From contig NZ_JAIOHK010000063.1 of assembly GCF_019913785.1 (NCBI RefSeq), positions 1 to 64,000 on the forward strand: DNA of 64,000 nt, read 5' to 3'. The notes below the pieces were generated by a model. That model was given only the letters and a program-made list of their open reading frames with translations, searched no databases and had not been told where the DNA came from. Origin of the DNA: Altibacter sp. Its GTDB lineage: Bacteria > Bacteroidota > Bacteroidia > Flavobacteriales > Flavobacteriaceae. Below are positions 41,495 through 51,403 of this stretch, piece by piece. Position 1 is the stretch's first letter; every line of letters starts with the position of its first letter. The position numbers and the translations under genes are program-made.

Positions 41495-44365
41495 TTACAT
41501 TTTAACATCTTTCAATTTCACTTCTTCGCCCTCTTTATCCAACAATTTTACCTCATCGAAGCCCATTTTCTTAAATTGTGCAAACTGTGTAGCTGCATCT
41601 CCAACTACCAAATACGCCATTTTAGACTCGTCCAAATATTTGTTGGCCAGCGCCTTGTGCTGTTCTAAGGTCATTCCTTTAATGATTTGCTCTTCTCCTT
41701 CAATATAATTGGCAGGAAGGTCATAACTACTCATTTCCTGTAACATTCCCAATAAGTTGAATTGGGTTTCAAAACGACGTGCATTGGATTTAACCAAGGC
41801 ATTTTTTGTAAATGCCAAATCTTCTTCGGAAATACCATTTTTATAATTGGCAATCTGATCTTTAAAAATCTGAACCGATTCCCCAGTGGTATTGGTACGT
41901 ACACTGGAAGAAGCAGTAAAAGTACCAGGGATCTTAGTCCCACTAAAATTGGTACGTGCGCCATAAGTATATCCTTTTTCTTCACGTAGAATTAGGTTTA
42001 CATTTCCTGAGAAAGAACCTCCTAATTTATAATTCATTACTTCGGCAGGGTAGAAATCTTTATCGGTTCTTGGAAGTGCAATGTAGCCAATGTTAATCAC
42101 GGATTGCTTTGCATTTGGAATATCGACAAAATACAAGGATGCTTTATCGCGGTTGTTTGCCACCGGATACTCAGGAATAGTCACTTCTTTCGCTGCCCAT
42201 TTCGCTTCCAATCCTTTTAAATTCTTCAGTGCATTTTCCTTATTGATCTTCCCTACAACGTGGAAGGTACTAATGGAAGGTGAAAAATTCTTTGTATAAA
42301 AGTCTTTTAAATCGTTTATCGTAATGGCCTCTACAGAAGCTTCGGTACCCGAAGTTGGATAGCTGAATATATGGTCTTCTCCGTAAAGCAATTTATTGTA
42401 AACGTTTGAAGCTACCACATTCGGATTTGCCTGAGCACGTTTAATTTGATTGATCGTTCTAGTTTTAATAAGCGCAAATTCTTCTTCATCCCAGCGTGGT
42501 TCCAATAAGATCTCTTCAATGAGTTTCATGGTCTTCTCGAAATTACGAGTAAGTGTATTTCCTCGAATTATTATCGACTCATTCGTAGTATACATATTAA
42601 TAGAAGCGCCCAATAGTTCAATCTCTTCTTCTAATTCTAACGGTGTCTTATTTACCGTACCCTCCATCATAATATCGGTCATTAAGTTGGCCACTCCATT
42701 CTTGTTTTTATCATCCAGTAAATGACCTCCTTCAATAACTAGACTGAAATTTACCGTTGGAACTTCATTCTGCTCAATTCCGTATACTTTGATGCCATTT
42801 GTTAGGCTTGCCGTCCATGATTCTGGAATACTTAATGCAGGAGCCTCTCCTTGAGTCGGTTCTACGGTACGATCAAAATTAGAAGGGGTTTTTACAATTT
42901 CCTCTTGCTTTTCTTCTACCGTTTTTGCTACATTTTCCTTGATTTCTTCTTCCACTACCGGAGCCTTGGTTGAATTATCGGCAATCAATTCCATTTTACC
43001 TTTGGGAACAAAACTGGTCATTACAAAAGGTTTTTCTTTGATATAGGTATTATAAACCCGCATCACATCTTCTTTGGTTACCTTCTTGATGTTTTCGATG
43101 TCTTCCTCGATAAATCCCGGATCACCGGCAAACACATTGTATTGTGCCAATTGAAAGGATTTCCCAAGCACACTGCTAATTCCGTTGTAGAATTGTGTTT
43201 CTAATCCGGCTTTGATGCGTTCAATGTCACGATCGGTAACCCCGTCTTTTTCGAACATGGTAAATGCTTCAAAAATTCCAGCTTCCACATCTTTTAAATT
43301 TTTATCGTTATTGGCGGTAATCCGAATATGAAATTCGCCAGCCAATTGCTGTGAGTTGTTGTATGCTGAAGTTTGAGACGTTAGATCTTTTTCTTTTACC
43401 AAAACTTTGTACAGGGGTGCCTTTTTCCCACTCGAAATAATTTCAGCCAAAAAATCCAAGGCATATGCATCGGGCGTGTACTGTTCTACCGTTGGCCAAA
43501 CCATATTAAGTTGTGGTGCTGTAGCGAAATTGTCTTCGTGATAAAGCCGTTTGGTTTCTGCGAGTGTTATATTTTGAGGTTGTAGCGGCTCAACTTCTTG
43601 GCGGCGTTTGATCTCACCAAAGTACTTTTCGATCATGGCTTTGGCTTCGTCAATTTCGAAGTCACCAGCCAATACCAAAGTGGCATTATTGGGACCATAA
43701 AATCTATCGTAAAACTCACGGACGTCTTCAACAGTTGCGTTTTGAAGATCTACGAGTTCACCAATCACCTGCCAGTTATAGGGATGTCCTTCGGGATAAA
43801 GATTTTTATCCAGTACCCAGTTAGTATGTCCATAAGGGTTATTATCTACGCGCTGTCTTTTTTCATTTTGCACTACTTCCTGTTGGTTATAGAAAGCAGA
43901 TTCGGTCACGGTATTGATTAGATACCCCATACGATCACTTTCCAACCACATGATCATTTCCATGGCATTCTTGGGTACAATCTCGTAATAAATAGTACCA
44001 TCTTTCCAGGTTCCACCGTTAAGGGTTCCCCCTGCGTCTTGTATTTTTTTAAAGAATTGATCTTGTCCAACATTTTCAGATTCCTGAAACAACATATGTT
44101 CGAACAAATGAGCAAAGCCGGTACGACCGGTCTTTTCGCGGTTTGAACCTACGCCATATTGTATGGCGAGGGATACAATGGGATCACTTTTATCCTGGTG
44201 CAATACTACATCCAATCCATTGGCCAATTCGTATTTTTCGAATTCGATAGAAAGTTTTGCAGTTTCTTCGGTTTTGTCACCGTCTTTATTTTTACATGAG
44301 GTAAATACAAACAGCCCTGCAAACAAAGCGATTGCAAGCATTTTTAGAGAATTTTTAGAAGTCAT
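41495..44365 (-). CDS. M16-family zinc metalloprotease lipoprotein, two-domain
   Basis: 956 aa from the ATG at 44365 (MTSKNSLKMLAIALFAGLFV, lipobox Cys24); an extension to 44413 adds a non-signal stretch. N-terminal active half: HxxEH as HLFEHM (His86, Glu89, His90) and downstream Glu in QQEVVQNEKRQRVDNNPYG. C-terminal half has the same fold but lacks HxxEH (GHLLDDKNKNGVANLMTDIM), the usual pseudo-active M16 partner. An E/V/K-rich linker (about 480-520) joins the halves. Probably an outer-membrane or periplasmic protease or peptidase. A strong terminator follows at 41451. Confidence 0.93.
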   Translation of the reverse strand: MTSKNSLKMLAIALFAGLFVFTSCKNKDGDKTEETAKLSIEFEKYELANGLDVVLHQDKSDPIVSLAIQYGVGSNREKTGRTGFAHLFEHMLFQESENVGQDQFFKKIQDAGGTLNGGTWKDGTIYYEIVPKNAMEMIMWLESDRMGYLINTVTESAFYNQQEVVQNEKRQRVDNNPYGHTNWVLDKNLYPEGHPYNWQVIGELVDLQNATVEDVREFYDRFYGPNNATLVLAGDFEIDEAKAMIEKYFGEIKRRQEVEPLQPQNITLAETKRLYHEDNFATAPQLNMVWPTVEQYTPDAYALDFLAEIISSGKKAPLYKVLVKEKDLTSQTSAYNNSQQLAGEFHIRITANNDKNLKDVEAGIFEAFTMFEKDGVTDRDIERIKAGLETQFYNGISSVLGKSFQLAQYNVFAGDPGFIEEDIENIKKVTKEDVMRVYNTYIKEKPFVMTSFVPKGKMELIADNSTKAPVVEEEIKENVAKTVEEKQEEIVKTPSNFDRTVEPTQGEAPALSIPESWTASLTNGIKVYGIEQNEVPTVNFSLVIEGGHLLDDKNKNGVANLMTDIMMEGTVNKTPLELEEEIELLGASINMYTTNESIIIRGNTLTRNFEKTMKLIEEILLEPRWDEEEFALIKTRTINQIKRAQANPNVVASNVYNKLLYGEDHIFSYPTSGTEASVEAITINDLKDFYTKNFSPSISTFHVVGKINKENALKNLKGLEAKWAAKEVTIPEYPVANNRDKASLYFVDIPNAKQSVINIGYIALPRTDKDFYPAEVMNYKLGGSFSGNVNLILREEKGYTYGARTNFSGTKIPGTFTASSSVRTNTTGESVQIFKDQIANYKNGISEEDLAFTKNALVKSNARRFETQFNLLGMLQEMSSYDLPANYIEGEEQIIKGMTLEQHKALANKYLDESKMAYLVVGDAATQFAQFKKMGFDEVKLLDKEGEEVKLKDVKM

Positions 44366-44471
44366 TTTTTGATTGTTTTTAGTCAGAACAATAAAGATAC
44401 AATCTGTACACATTTTGTCCTCTTAAAAATGTGTTAAATGAAAATGGCAATGGTAATTGTTGAATGTATTA

Positions 44472-44970
44472 CTTGGCGCGCTTTTGCAAAGCGTGCCTAT
44501 TTACTACTGCATTTGCAATGCCATTTACCACAACGCTACAACGCTAACTTCACTTGGCGCGCTTTTGCAAAGCGTGCCTATTTACTACTGCATTTGCAAT
44601 GCCACTTACCACAACGGTACAACGCTCACGCCGGATGTTCACTTGGCGCGTCTTTGCAAAGCGTGCCTATTTACGACTGCATTTGCAATGCCACTTACCA
44701 CAACGGTACAACGCTCACGCCGGATGTTCACTTGGCGCGTCTTTGCAAAGCGTGCCTATTTACGACTGCATTTGCAATGCCACTTACCACAACGGTACAA
44801 CGCTAACGCCGGATGTTTCACGATTACCTTCCTCATAAACGCAATAACTCACTTGGCGCGCTTTTGAAAAGCGTGCCGATTTACTACTGCATTTGCAATG
44901 CCACCTACCACAACGGTACAACGCTAACGCCGGATGTTTCGCGATTACCTTCCTCATAAACGCAATAACT
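44472..44970 (+). repeat. Tandem array of five REP-type units next to the RAYT gene
   Basis: Units begin CTTGGCGCG at 44472, 44553, 44642, 44731 and 44852 (periods 81, 89, 89, 121). Each has a hairpin GGCGCGCTTTTGCAAAGCGTGCC with one mismatch and then a second hairpin GCATTTGCAATGC, followed by CCACTTACCACAACGGTACA. The 121-base unit and the last unit also carry CGATTACCTTCCTCATAAAC-type sequence that equals the transposase 3' end. Together with 44366-44471, which shows nothing else, this fills the 539-base gap. Confidence 0.9.
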
Positions 44971-45459
44971 ACTATTAATCCAATCCCTTTCATGATATAC
45001 AAAACGAGCAGCGACAGGATTGTAATGGATATAATTAACCCTTTGTTCTAATTTCTTCTTGGTATCCAATAAGATCGGATGAAATCCGTCTTTCCAAAAT
45101 TTGTAGTTAACGCCTCTTTTAATCCGTTTTGCAGCAAAACTGAATTTCTTTAGCAACCACTCACGGCGGCTTTCAGGAACTTCCTTAATGGCTTCAATAA
45201 TTCGTTTGGAAGTAAATTTTTTAAAATCCCTGATAATGTCTTGTAACGCTGCCCCTTCCGAAGTTACTATTAAATGCAAGTGACTTGTCATATAAACATA
45301 GGCATGCACTCGTAACCCTTTATTTTGAATACAATAGTTTAATGACGCATCAAGGATTTTTGCATAGGCCGAACGAATAAATATATCTACCCAATCCACG
45401 ACTGTTATTGTTATGAAGGTGGGTTGTGTTTGATCTATTACCTTGTACTTATGCGACAT
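44905..45459 (-). mobile_element. REP-associated tyrosine transposase (RAYT, Y1/Transposase_17 family)
   Basis: 184 aa single-stranded-DNA transposase of the HUH class. The HUH pair is YMTSHLHLIVTSEG (His60, His62) and the nucleophile tyrosine is Tyr142 in NYIHYNPVAARFV. The zone FKKFTSKRIIEAI and FWKDGFHPILL are typical of this family. It is flanked by REP hairpins: the five-unit array on its 3' side and inverted copies at 45505-45563. The last about 21 residues (SYCVYEEGNRETSGVSVVPLW) are encoded by repeat sequence. Probably a domesticated housekeeper of REPs rather than a mobile insertion sequence. Confidence 0.92.
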
Positions 45460-45504
45460 ACATTAAATAGGTTTAAAAAGTATTGCAAATACTAAATATA
45501 GATG

Positions 45505-45563
45505 GGCACGCTTTACAAAAGCGCGCCAGTTCACAAAAGCGCGCCAGTTTACAAAAACGTGCC
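45505..45563 (-). repeat. Inverted REP copies upstream of the RAYT gene
   Basis: GGCACGCTTTACAAAAGCGCGCC (45505-45527) is the reverse complement of the array hairpin with one mismatch. It is extended by two more 18-base copies, AGTTCACAAAAGCGCGCC (45528-45545) and AGTTTACAAAAACGTGCC (45546-45563). The gene is therefore bracketed by inverted REP sequences. Confidence 0.85.
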
Positions 45564-45578
45564 TGTCACAACACCTCA

Positions 45579-47120
45579 TCACCCAAACCATCCTTCTCTG
45601 TCCAAACTTCTATACTGAATGGCTTCGGAAATGTGGTTCCCCGATATATTTTCTGAAGCTTCCAAATCGGCTATGGTTCGAGCCACTTTTAAAATGCGAT
45701 CGTAGGCTCTGGCCGAAAGATTAAGGCGTTCCATCGCAGTCTTTAACAACTGCAAGGATCCTTCATCAAGCTTACAATACTTCCGAATCTGCTTTACCCC
45801 CATTTGTGCATTGTAGTGGATCTTTTCGTTAGTACTGAAGCGCTCCGACTGCAATTTTCGCGCCTTAGTCACCCGTTCTCGTATTACCACACTTGGTTCT
45901 CCCCTTCGCTCATCACTTAATTTTTCGAAAGGAACCGGCGTTACCTCAATATGAATATCAATTCTATCTAACAGAGGACCCGAAATCTTACTTAAATAAC
46001 GCTGCATTTCGAGCGGTGAGGACGTGACAGGAGCATCGGGGTCGTTAAAATACCCGCCCGGACTCGGATTCATACTTGCTACCAACATAAAACTAGAAGG
46101 ATAGGTTACGGTAAACCTAGCTCGTGAAATGGTCACATCACGGTCTTCCAGAGGTTGTCTCATCACTTCCAACACACTGCGTTTAAACTCGGGTAATTCA
46201 TCTAAAAACAACACCCCATTATGCGCCAGCGATATTTCGCCGGGCTGGGGATATTGCCCGCCACCCACTAAAGCGACGTCGGATATGGTATGGTGCGGAC
46301 TCCGAAACGGGCGTTGCGTCATCACACCACCCTTTTCTTGTGTTCTGCCGGCCACACTGTGTATTTTGGTGGTTTCCAAGGCTTCCGACAAGGAAAGTGG
46401 AGGTAAAATACTTGGCAGCCGTTTGGCTAACATGGTCTTGCCAGAGCCCGGTGGTCCAATAAGGATGATATTATGTCCGCCTGCCGCAGCTATTTCCATA
46501 CAGCGTTTGATGGATTCCTGTCCTTTTACATCGGCAAAATCGAATTCGGGGTTTTGGAGGTGCTCATAGAACTCGGCTTCCAAATCGACCATGGTCGGCT
46601 CAAGCGGTATTTCGGCGTTAAAGAAATCGATCACTTCTTTAATATTTTCGGCACCATAGACTACCAATTCATTTACAATGGCGGCTTCCTTTGCATTTTG
46701 CTTCGGAAGAATAAACCCTTTAAACCCTTCTTCCTTCGCATTGATAGCAATGGGCAGGGCGCCTCTAATGGGTTGCAAACTTCCGTCCAATGAAAGTTCT
46801 CCCATGATTATGTATTCGGCCAAAGGGATCTTTTCTACAATTTGTTCGGTGGCCACAAGAATTCCCATAGCCAGTGTGAGGTCATAGGCCGACCCCTCCT
46901 TGCGCATATCGGCAGGAGACATATTGAGAATTAACTTTTTCCCCGGAATTTTATACCCGTTGTTTTGCAGTGAGGCCGCAATTCTAAAGTTACTTTCACG
47001 AATCGCATTATCGGGTAATCCAACCAAGTGGTACCCTATTCCTTTATCTACATTGACTTCTACGGTGATTGTGGAGGCATCGACGCCGAAGACGGCACTC
47101 CCGTATACTTTTGTAAGCAT
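45579..47120 (-). CDS. YifB/ComM-family Mg-chelatase-like AAA+ ATPase
   Basis: 513 aa. N-terminal ChlI-like domain ([36 protein letters not shown]), then AAA+ module with Walker [17 protein letters not shown] and Walker [21 protein letters not shown], and a C-terminal Mg_chelatase_C domain ([20 protein letters not shown]). In competent bacteria ComM aids branch migration of incoming DNA during transformation. The function in Flavobacteria is assumed similar. It sits next to the RAYT locus; no competence cluster is adjacent. Confidence 0.93.
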   Translation of the reverse strand: MLTKVYGSAVFGVDASTITVEVNVDKGIGYHLVGLPDNAIRESNFRIAASLQNNGYKIPGKKLILNMSPADMRKEGSAYDLTLAMGILVATEQIVEKIPLAEYIIMGELSLDGSLQPIRGALPIAINAKEEGFKGFILPKQNAKEAAIVNELVVYGAENIKEVIDFFNAEIPLEPTMVDLEAEFYEHLQNPEFDFADVKGQESIKRCMEIAAAGGHNIILIGPPGSGKTMLAKRLPSILPPLSLSEALETTKIHSVAGRTQEKGGVMTQRPFRSPHHTISDVALVGGGQYPQPGEISLAHNGVLFLDELPEFKRSVLEVMRQPLEDRDVTISRARFTVTYPSSFMLVASMNPSPGGYFNDPDAPVTSSPLEMQRYLSKISGPLLDRIDIHIEVTPVPFEKLSDERRGEPSVVIRERVTKARKLQSERFSTNEKIHYNAQMGVKQIRKYCKLDEGSLQLLKTAMERLNLSARAYDRILKVARTIADLEASENISGNHISEAIQYRSLDREGWFG

Positions 47121-47225
47121 CTTATAAAATTAAGCGGGGAGTTGCTTTGTGAAAGATACTAATTATTTGGTATTTGTTAAAGAAAATAGGATGGATTGAT
47201 TTGGTTTCATCGTACCACCATTAAA

Positions 47226-47253
47226 AAAACCCTTACCAAATGGCAAGGGTTTT
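47226..47253 (-). terminator. Intrinsic terminator of the subtilisin gene
   Basis: Stem AAAACCCTT / AAGGGTTTT extended by CCA/TGG, followed on the minus strand by TTTTTTT-like sequence (AAAAAAA on the plus strand at 47223-47229), about 25 bases beyond the stop at 47277. Confidence 0.85.
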
Positions 47254-47276
47254 CAAAAGAATAATTTTAAAAATTC

Positions 47277-49739
47277 TTACTTCTTGATGATCTGAACTAT
47301 TGCGATAGTATCTTCAACCGTTACTCGTGCAAAATAAGTCCCTGCACTCAATCCTGATATATCCAATTGTGTATTGTTTGAAGTAGCCTTTTCAGAAATC
47401 ATCACCTGTCCAAGTACATTCAGTACTTCAACAGAAGAGATAGTAGAAGCAGCTTCAATGTTCAAGACATTCTGAGCCGGGTTAGGGTACACCACCAAAC
47501 CTTCGACGGTCTGTTCGTTAATCCCAAGGACTCCTTCTACTGTAAAACTCCATACATCAGAGAAGACCCCATCTGCACAAATTGTGTTTGGTTTCACCCT
47601 CCAGAAATACTCGGCTCCTTCGGTTACACCTAAAATAAGTACATGTGGTAAAATTACATTTTCAGAAAATTCAATATTCGTAAACCCTGCATCTCTGGCT
47701 AATTCGAAATCATAGTTGTCCACTGTTTGATCTCCAACTTCCCAAGTAAAATCGATAACTACGGGTTGGTTTATGGCACCATCCGGAGGATAGGTTAGTC
47801 CAATTGCCGGTACTGTAGTTCCTAAAATACGTAGCGTAACATATACGTTCACTGTTTCGGAAGCACCTGTTCCCGTTACTTTTATTTGATAATCTCCGGG
47901 GCTTAAACTTCCTATTCCGTTAACTGTTAGCACTACCGTTCCTTCCGAATTTAATGAAGTTGGAGCCACACTTCCGGTTGTTCCTATCGGTAAATCGGAT
48001 ACGGTAAAGTTAATGGTATCTGAAAATCCTGAATTAAACCCAAGATCAATATTAAAGACTGCAGACCCGTCGGAAGCACAAGCTTCTTTAATTCCTTGAT
48101 GACTTGAAACCGTAAAAGCTTCCTTGTCAATTCCTGAAGCGATAAACGAAAATACCTGTCCGTCATTGGTCAATGCATTATTCTTATGTGAAATCTGGAT
48201 GATATATTCTCCCGAAGCTCCCGGAATTTCAATCTTCTCGATATTGTCAACAATATTATCTCCATTGGTTGCGGCGGCCGAAAAGTTAGACGGGTCTAAT
48301 TTCCATGGCATAAAGGTAGTTCCACCATCATCTGAAATACGAAGATCTAAATCGTTCACTAACATTGGCGTTGCGTTGTCATTTACTCCTGACGGCAATA
48401 AGGTGCCCGAAGGATCGGTCCAAGTTACAGTTGCTACCAATGGATTTACCCCATCGGCCTGTACTGAAATTGTATACACATCTCCATTCGATAATTCTTC
48501 TTCAATCATTACCGAAGCGGTTCCATTATCGGAAATCACCTGAGCAGCTCGTTCTGTATTCATAAGGCCCCATCCAAAACGATAGTCGGGTCCCACTGTA
48601 GTTCCTGCTTCATCAGCAGTATGAAGTACCAATCCTCGCAAGGTAGATCCTAACATAAAAGAACTATTGATATCATTGTAGTGTTGTTGTAGTACGGCCA
48701 AACTTCCCGTGGTGTTTGGTGCCGACATAGAAGTTCCGTTGTAGTTGGCATAGCTAGAAGCTCCTACCGAGGAGTACATAGCTACTCCTTTGGCTGCGAT
48801 GTCCGGTTTAATTCTACCGTCATCGGTTGGTCCCCAACAGCTGAACGAAGACATCGTAACACTACCGGGGCCTGTGTAATTTAATACTTCAAAAGTAGCG
48901 GCACTTACCAAATTATTCTTGGCAACACCTCTACCAGTTAAGTAGTCATAACCTCCATCACCCGGATTTACTCCAGATTGACGATCATTCCCCGCTGAAA
49001 ATACAGGCAAGTAATAGGGTGTGTTATAGCAAATATTATCAACGCTCTTTGAGTTCGAATCGTAATACCCTAATTGCCATAAGTCAACACTGGCAATATT
49101 ATAACCATACGAATGATTTGATACGAGCATCCCTGCTGCTGCGGCTCCTACCATTTCTGAATTGTCATTATTAAAGTCCCAAGCAAGGATTTCTCCTACC
49201 GGAGCCATCCCCTTAGCAGCACCGCCTGCCACAGTTCCGGTACCTATCATGGTTCCTGCCACATGTGTAGAGTGGTCACTGAATGAAGCCGGGTTGTCCA
49301 TTTGTGTCACTCTGTTTTGCAACAACGGATGTGTACCGCGAACACGGCCACCATCCCATTCGCCTATCACCATATCTTCACCGTTAAGATCCAATCCAGC
49401 ACTTCCGCCTGTATGAACTCTGTTGGTACGTGTTGTAATTCCGCCTTCTCTATTGTGCGTCATTAAATATTTTGGTTTTCCATTTTCAAAAACGCCGACT
49501 AAAATAGCGATGCCTCCGTTTGGCATTTCGATAATCTCTTCCCATCCCTTAATGGCGGCAAGATCCAGTGCAGCTTGTTTCTCTCTTGCAAATTCGTCAG
49601 CATAGTCCGCCTCCATTCGCGATAATTTTTCTAAATCATAGTTACTTATAATTTGTTGTCTTTCAGCTAAGGTTTGTGCAACCATCATATGTGCTGAACA
49701 CAAGAAAACCAATAAGTAAAGTAATGTACCTTTTCTCAT
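47277..49739 (-). CDS. Subtilisin-like (S8) serine protease with T9SS sorting domain
   Basis: 820 aa. Signal peptide about 1-21 (MMVAQ). S8 catalytic triad: Asp129 in VIGEWDGGRVRGTHP, His159 in SDHSTHVAGTMIGTG, Ser337 in NGTSMSAPNTTGS; oxyanion Asn251 in FSAGNDRQSG. After the protease domain come beta-rich modules, including a fibronectin III-like segment (about 640-730). The last about 80 residues are a T9SS type A sorting domain (VVYPNPAQNVLNIEAAS, LNVLGQVM, LSAGTYFARVTVEDTIAIVQIIKK). Exported through the type IX system and cell-surface attached or released. Confidence 0.95.
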   Translation of the reverse strand: MRKGTLLYLLVFLCSAHMMVAQTLAERQQIISNYDLEKLSRMEADYADEFAREKQAALDLAAIKGWEEIIEMPNGGIAILVGVFENGKPKYLMTHNREGGITTRTNRVHTGGSAGLDLNGEDMVIGEWDGGRVRGTHPLLQNRVTQMDNPASFSDHSTHVAGTMIGTGTVAGGAAKGMAPVGEILAWDFNNDNSEMVGAAAAGMLVSNHSYGYNIASVDLWQLGYYDSNSKSVDNICYNTPYYLPVFSAGNDRQSGVNPGDGGYDYLTGRGVAKNNLVSAATFEVLNYTGPGSVTMSSFSCWGPTDDGRIKPDIAAKGVAMYSSVGASSYANYNGTSMSAPNTTGSLAVLQQHYNDINSSFMLGSTLRGLVLHTADEAGTTVGPDYRFGWGLMNTERAAQVISDNGTASVMIEEELSNGDVYTISVQADGVNPLVATVTWTDPSGTLLPSGVNDNATPMLVNDLDLRISDDGGTTFMPWKLDPSNFSAAATNGDNIVDNIEKIEIPGASGEYIIQISHKNNALTNDGQVFSFIASGIDKEAFTVSSHQGIKEACASDGSAVFNIDLGFNSGFSDTINFTVSDLPIGTTGSVAPTSLNSEGTVVLTVNGIGSLSPGDYQIKVTGTGASETVNVYVTLRILGTTVPAIGLTYPPDGAINQPVVIDFTWEVGDQTVDNYDFELARDAGFTNIEFSENVILPHVLILGVTEGAEYFWRVKPNTICADGVFSDVWSFTVEGVLGINEQTVEGLVVYPNPAQNVLNIEAASTISSVEVLNVLGQVMISEKATSNNTQLDISGLSAGTYFARVTVEDTIAIVQIIKK

Positions 49740-49829
49740 AGTAAGTTTTAATTAAATTTTTTGATCTTAAGTTGCCGAAAATATCAAAAAAAAGTGAGGA
49801 TTAGCCAAGAAATGGTTGAATAACCAAAA

Positions 49830-51398
49830 TTATTTTTCTTTTGCTCTTTTAATCAATTGATGCGGGGCTTGTTTTACAAATGAATCGACATCATTAGATT
49901 CAATTAACGGCAGTATCGTTTTGGCCAAGGTCTTGCCCAGTTCTACACCCCATTGGTCAAAACTGAAGATATTCCAAATAATGCCTTGCACAAATAGCTT
50001 GTGTTCGTATAAAGCAATTAGTGAACCCAACGATTGTGGTGTCAGCTTTTCTATAAGAATCGTGTTGGTAGGCTTGTTTCCTGAAAAGGACTTGAAAGGA
50101 CTCGCTACGTCTGTTCCATAAGTTCCTTGCAGCAAGGCTTCGGTTTGGGCGAAACAATTGGCCAATAGTTTATTTTGATGGTCTTTATTTCCGTACAGTG
50201 ATTCAGAAAAAACTATAAAATCGGTCGGAATTAGTTTTGTCCCTTGATGTAATAGTTGAAAAAAAGCATGCTGTGCGTTGGTCCCGGTACTTCCCCAAAT
50301 GATAGCACCTGTTTGATAGCTAACCGATGTACCATTTCTATCCACTTCCTTCCCGTTGCTCTCCATGCCCGCTTGTTGTAAGTAAGGAATAAACTTCCAA
50401 AGGTATTGGGTATATGGGATTACCGCTTCGGTTTCAGAGTTAAAAAAATTAGTATACCAGACCGAAAGTAAGGCCAAGATTACAGGAATGTTCTCCTTAA
50501 ATTCAACTTCCTTAAAGTGAAGGTCCATTTGATGCCCTCCCTTCAGCAATTCTTCAAACCTTTTGAATCCTATCGCACAACAAATAGACAAGCCAACAGC
50601 ACTCCAAAGGGAAAATCGACCTCCTACCCAATTCCACATGGGGAAGATATTTGCTGAAGCAATCCCAAATTTCAAGGCTTCCGACTCATTGGCCGTAACC
50701 GCGACGAAATGTTTTGCCACGGCAGCTTCAGAAGTATCCTTCAAAAACCAAGTCCGTACGGTATGCGCATTCGTTAATGTTTCCTGAGTAGTGAAACTCT
50801 TTGATACTACTATACAAAGGGTCGTTTCCCTATCTAGACCTTTGATCGTTTCTTGCACATGATCCCCATCTACATTGGAAATAAAATGTAGGTTCAAATG
50901 ATTCTTATAAAACTGAAGTGCTTCCACAACCATATCAGGTCCCAAATGACTTCCACCAACACCAATATTTACAATATCGGTAATCGTTTTTCCCGTATGC
51001 CCCTTCCATGTTCCTGAAATAACAGCTTCCGAAAACAACTTCATCTGTTCGAGAGTTGCCTGGACTTCGGGTTTCATATTATCAAAATCGCGCAATGCCG
51101 TGTGTAAGGCTGCTCTATCTTCAGTTTCATTAATCCGGGCTCCTGAGAATTGTTGGGAAATTGCTTCCTGTAAACCGACTTCTGAAGCCAATTCCAATAA
51201 GAGGGAAACCGTTTCATCTGTGATTCGATTCTTGGAATAGTCAACATAAAAATCCTTCCATTCAATAGCCATACGTGAGGCACGAGACGAATCCTCCAAA
51301 AACAACTCTTGCATCTTTAAATCCTTAGCGGACGTAAAATGTTGGGTGAGTTTTCTCCAAGCAGCTGTAGTGGTTGGATCAATAGAAGGTAAGGACAT
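49830..51398 (-). CDS. pgi: Glucose-6-phosphate isomerase
   Basis: 522 aa. Interconverts glucose-6-P and fructose-6-P. Motifs: IVNIGVGGSHLGPDMVVEAL, VVSKSFTTQETLTNAHTVRT, FPMWNWVGGRFSLWSAVGLS and GIIWNIFSFDQWGVELGK with the catalytic Lys region. Fourth and last gene of the pfkA-gap-kinase-pgi operon, five bases after the kinase gene. Complete. Confidence 0.97.
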   Translation of the reverse strand: MSLPSIDPTTTAAWRKLTQHFTSAKDLKMQELFLEDSSRASRMAIEWKDFYVDYSKNRITDETVSLLLELASEVGLQEAISQQFSGARINETEDRAALHTALRDFDNMKPEVQATLEQMKLFSEAVISGTWKGHTGKTITDIVNIGVGGSHLGPDMVVEALQFYKNHLNLHFISNVDGDHVQETIKGLDRETTLCIVVSKSFTTQETLTNAHTVRTWFLKDTSEAAVAKHFVAVTANESEALKFGIASANIFPMWNWVGGRFSLWSAVGLSICCAIGFKRFEELLKGGHQMDLHFKEVEFKENIPVILALLSVWYTNFFNSETEAVIPYTQYLWKFIPYLQQAGMESNGKEVDRNGTSVSYQTGAIIWGSTGTNAQHAFFQLLHQGTKLIPTDFIVFSESLYGNKDHQNKLLANCFAQTEALLQGTYGTDVASPFKSFSGNKPTNTILIEKLTPQSLGSLIALYEHKLFVQGIIWNIFSFDQWGVELGKTLAKTILPLIESNDVDSFVKQAPHQLIKRAKEK

Positions 51399-51403
51399 GC
51401 GTC

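Noticed and set aside
44472-44490. Sigma54-like match TGGCGC...TGCA in each REP unit
   Set aside because: GG-to-GC spacing is one base short and the sequence is explained by the REP hairpin.
44438-44867. Three overlapping long frames across the repeat array
   Set aside because: They only reflect the absence of stops in a repeated 81-121-base unit; all read the same repeat peptide in different frames and none has a start signal.
44472-44970. Possible CRISPR array
   Set aside because: Units are long and identical throughout with no variable spacers, the hairpins match a REP, and a RAYT rather than cas genes is adjacent.
44784-45002. Minus-strand 72-codon frame sharing the transposase C-terminus
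   Set aside because: It exists only because the transposase 3' end is duplicated in the array; no independent gene evidence.
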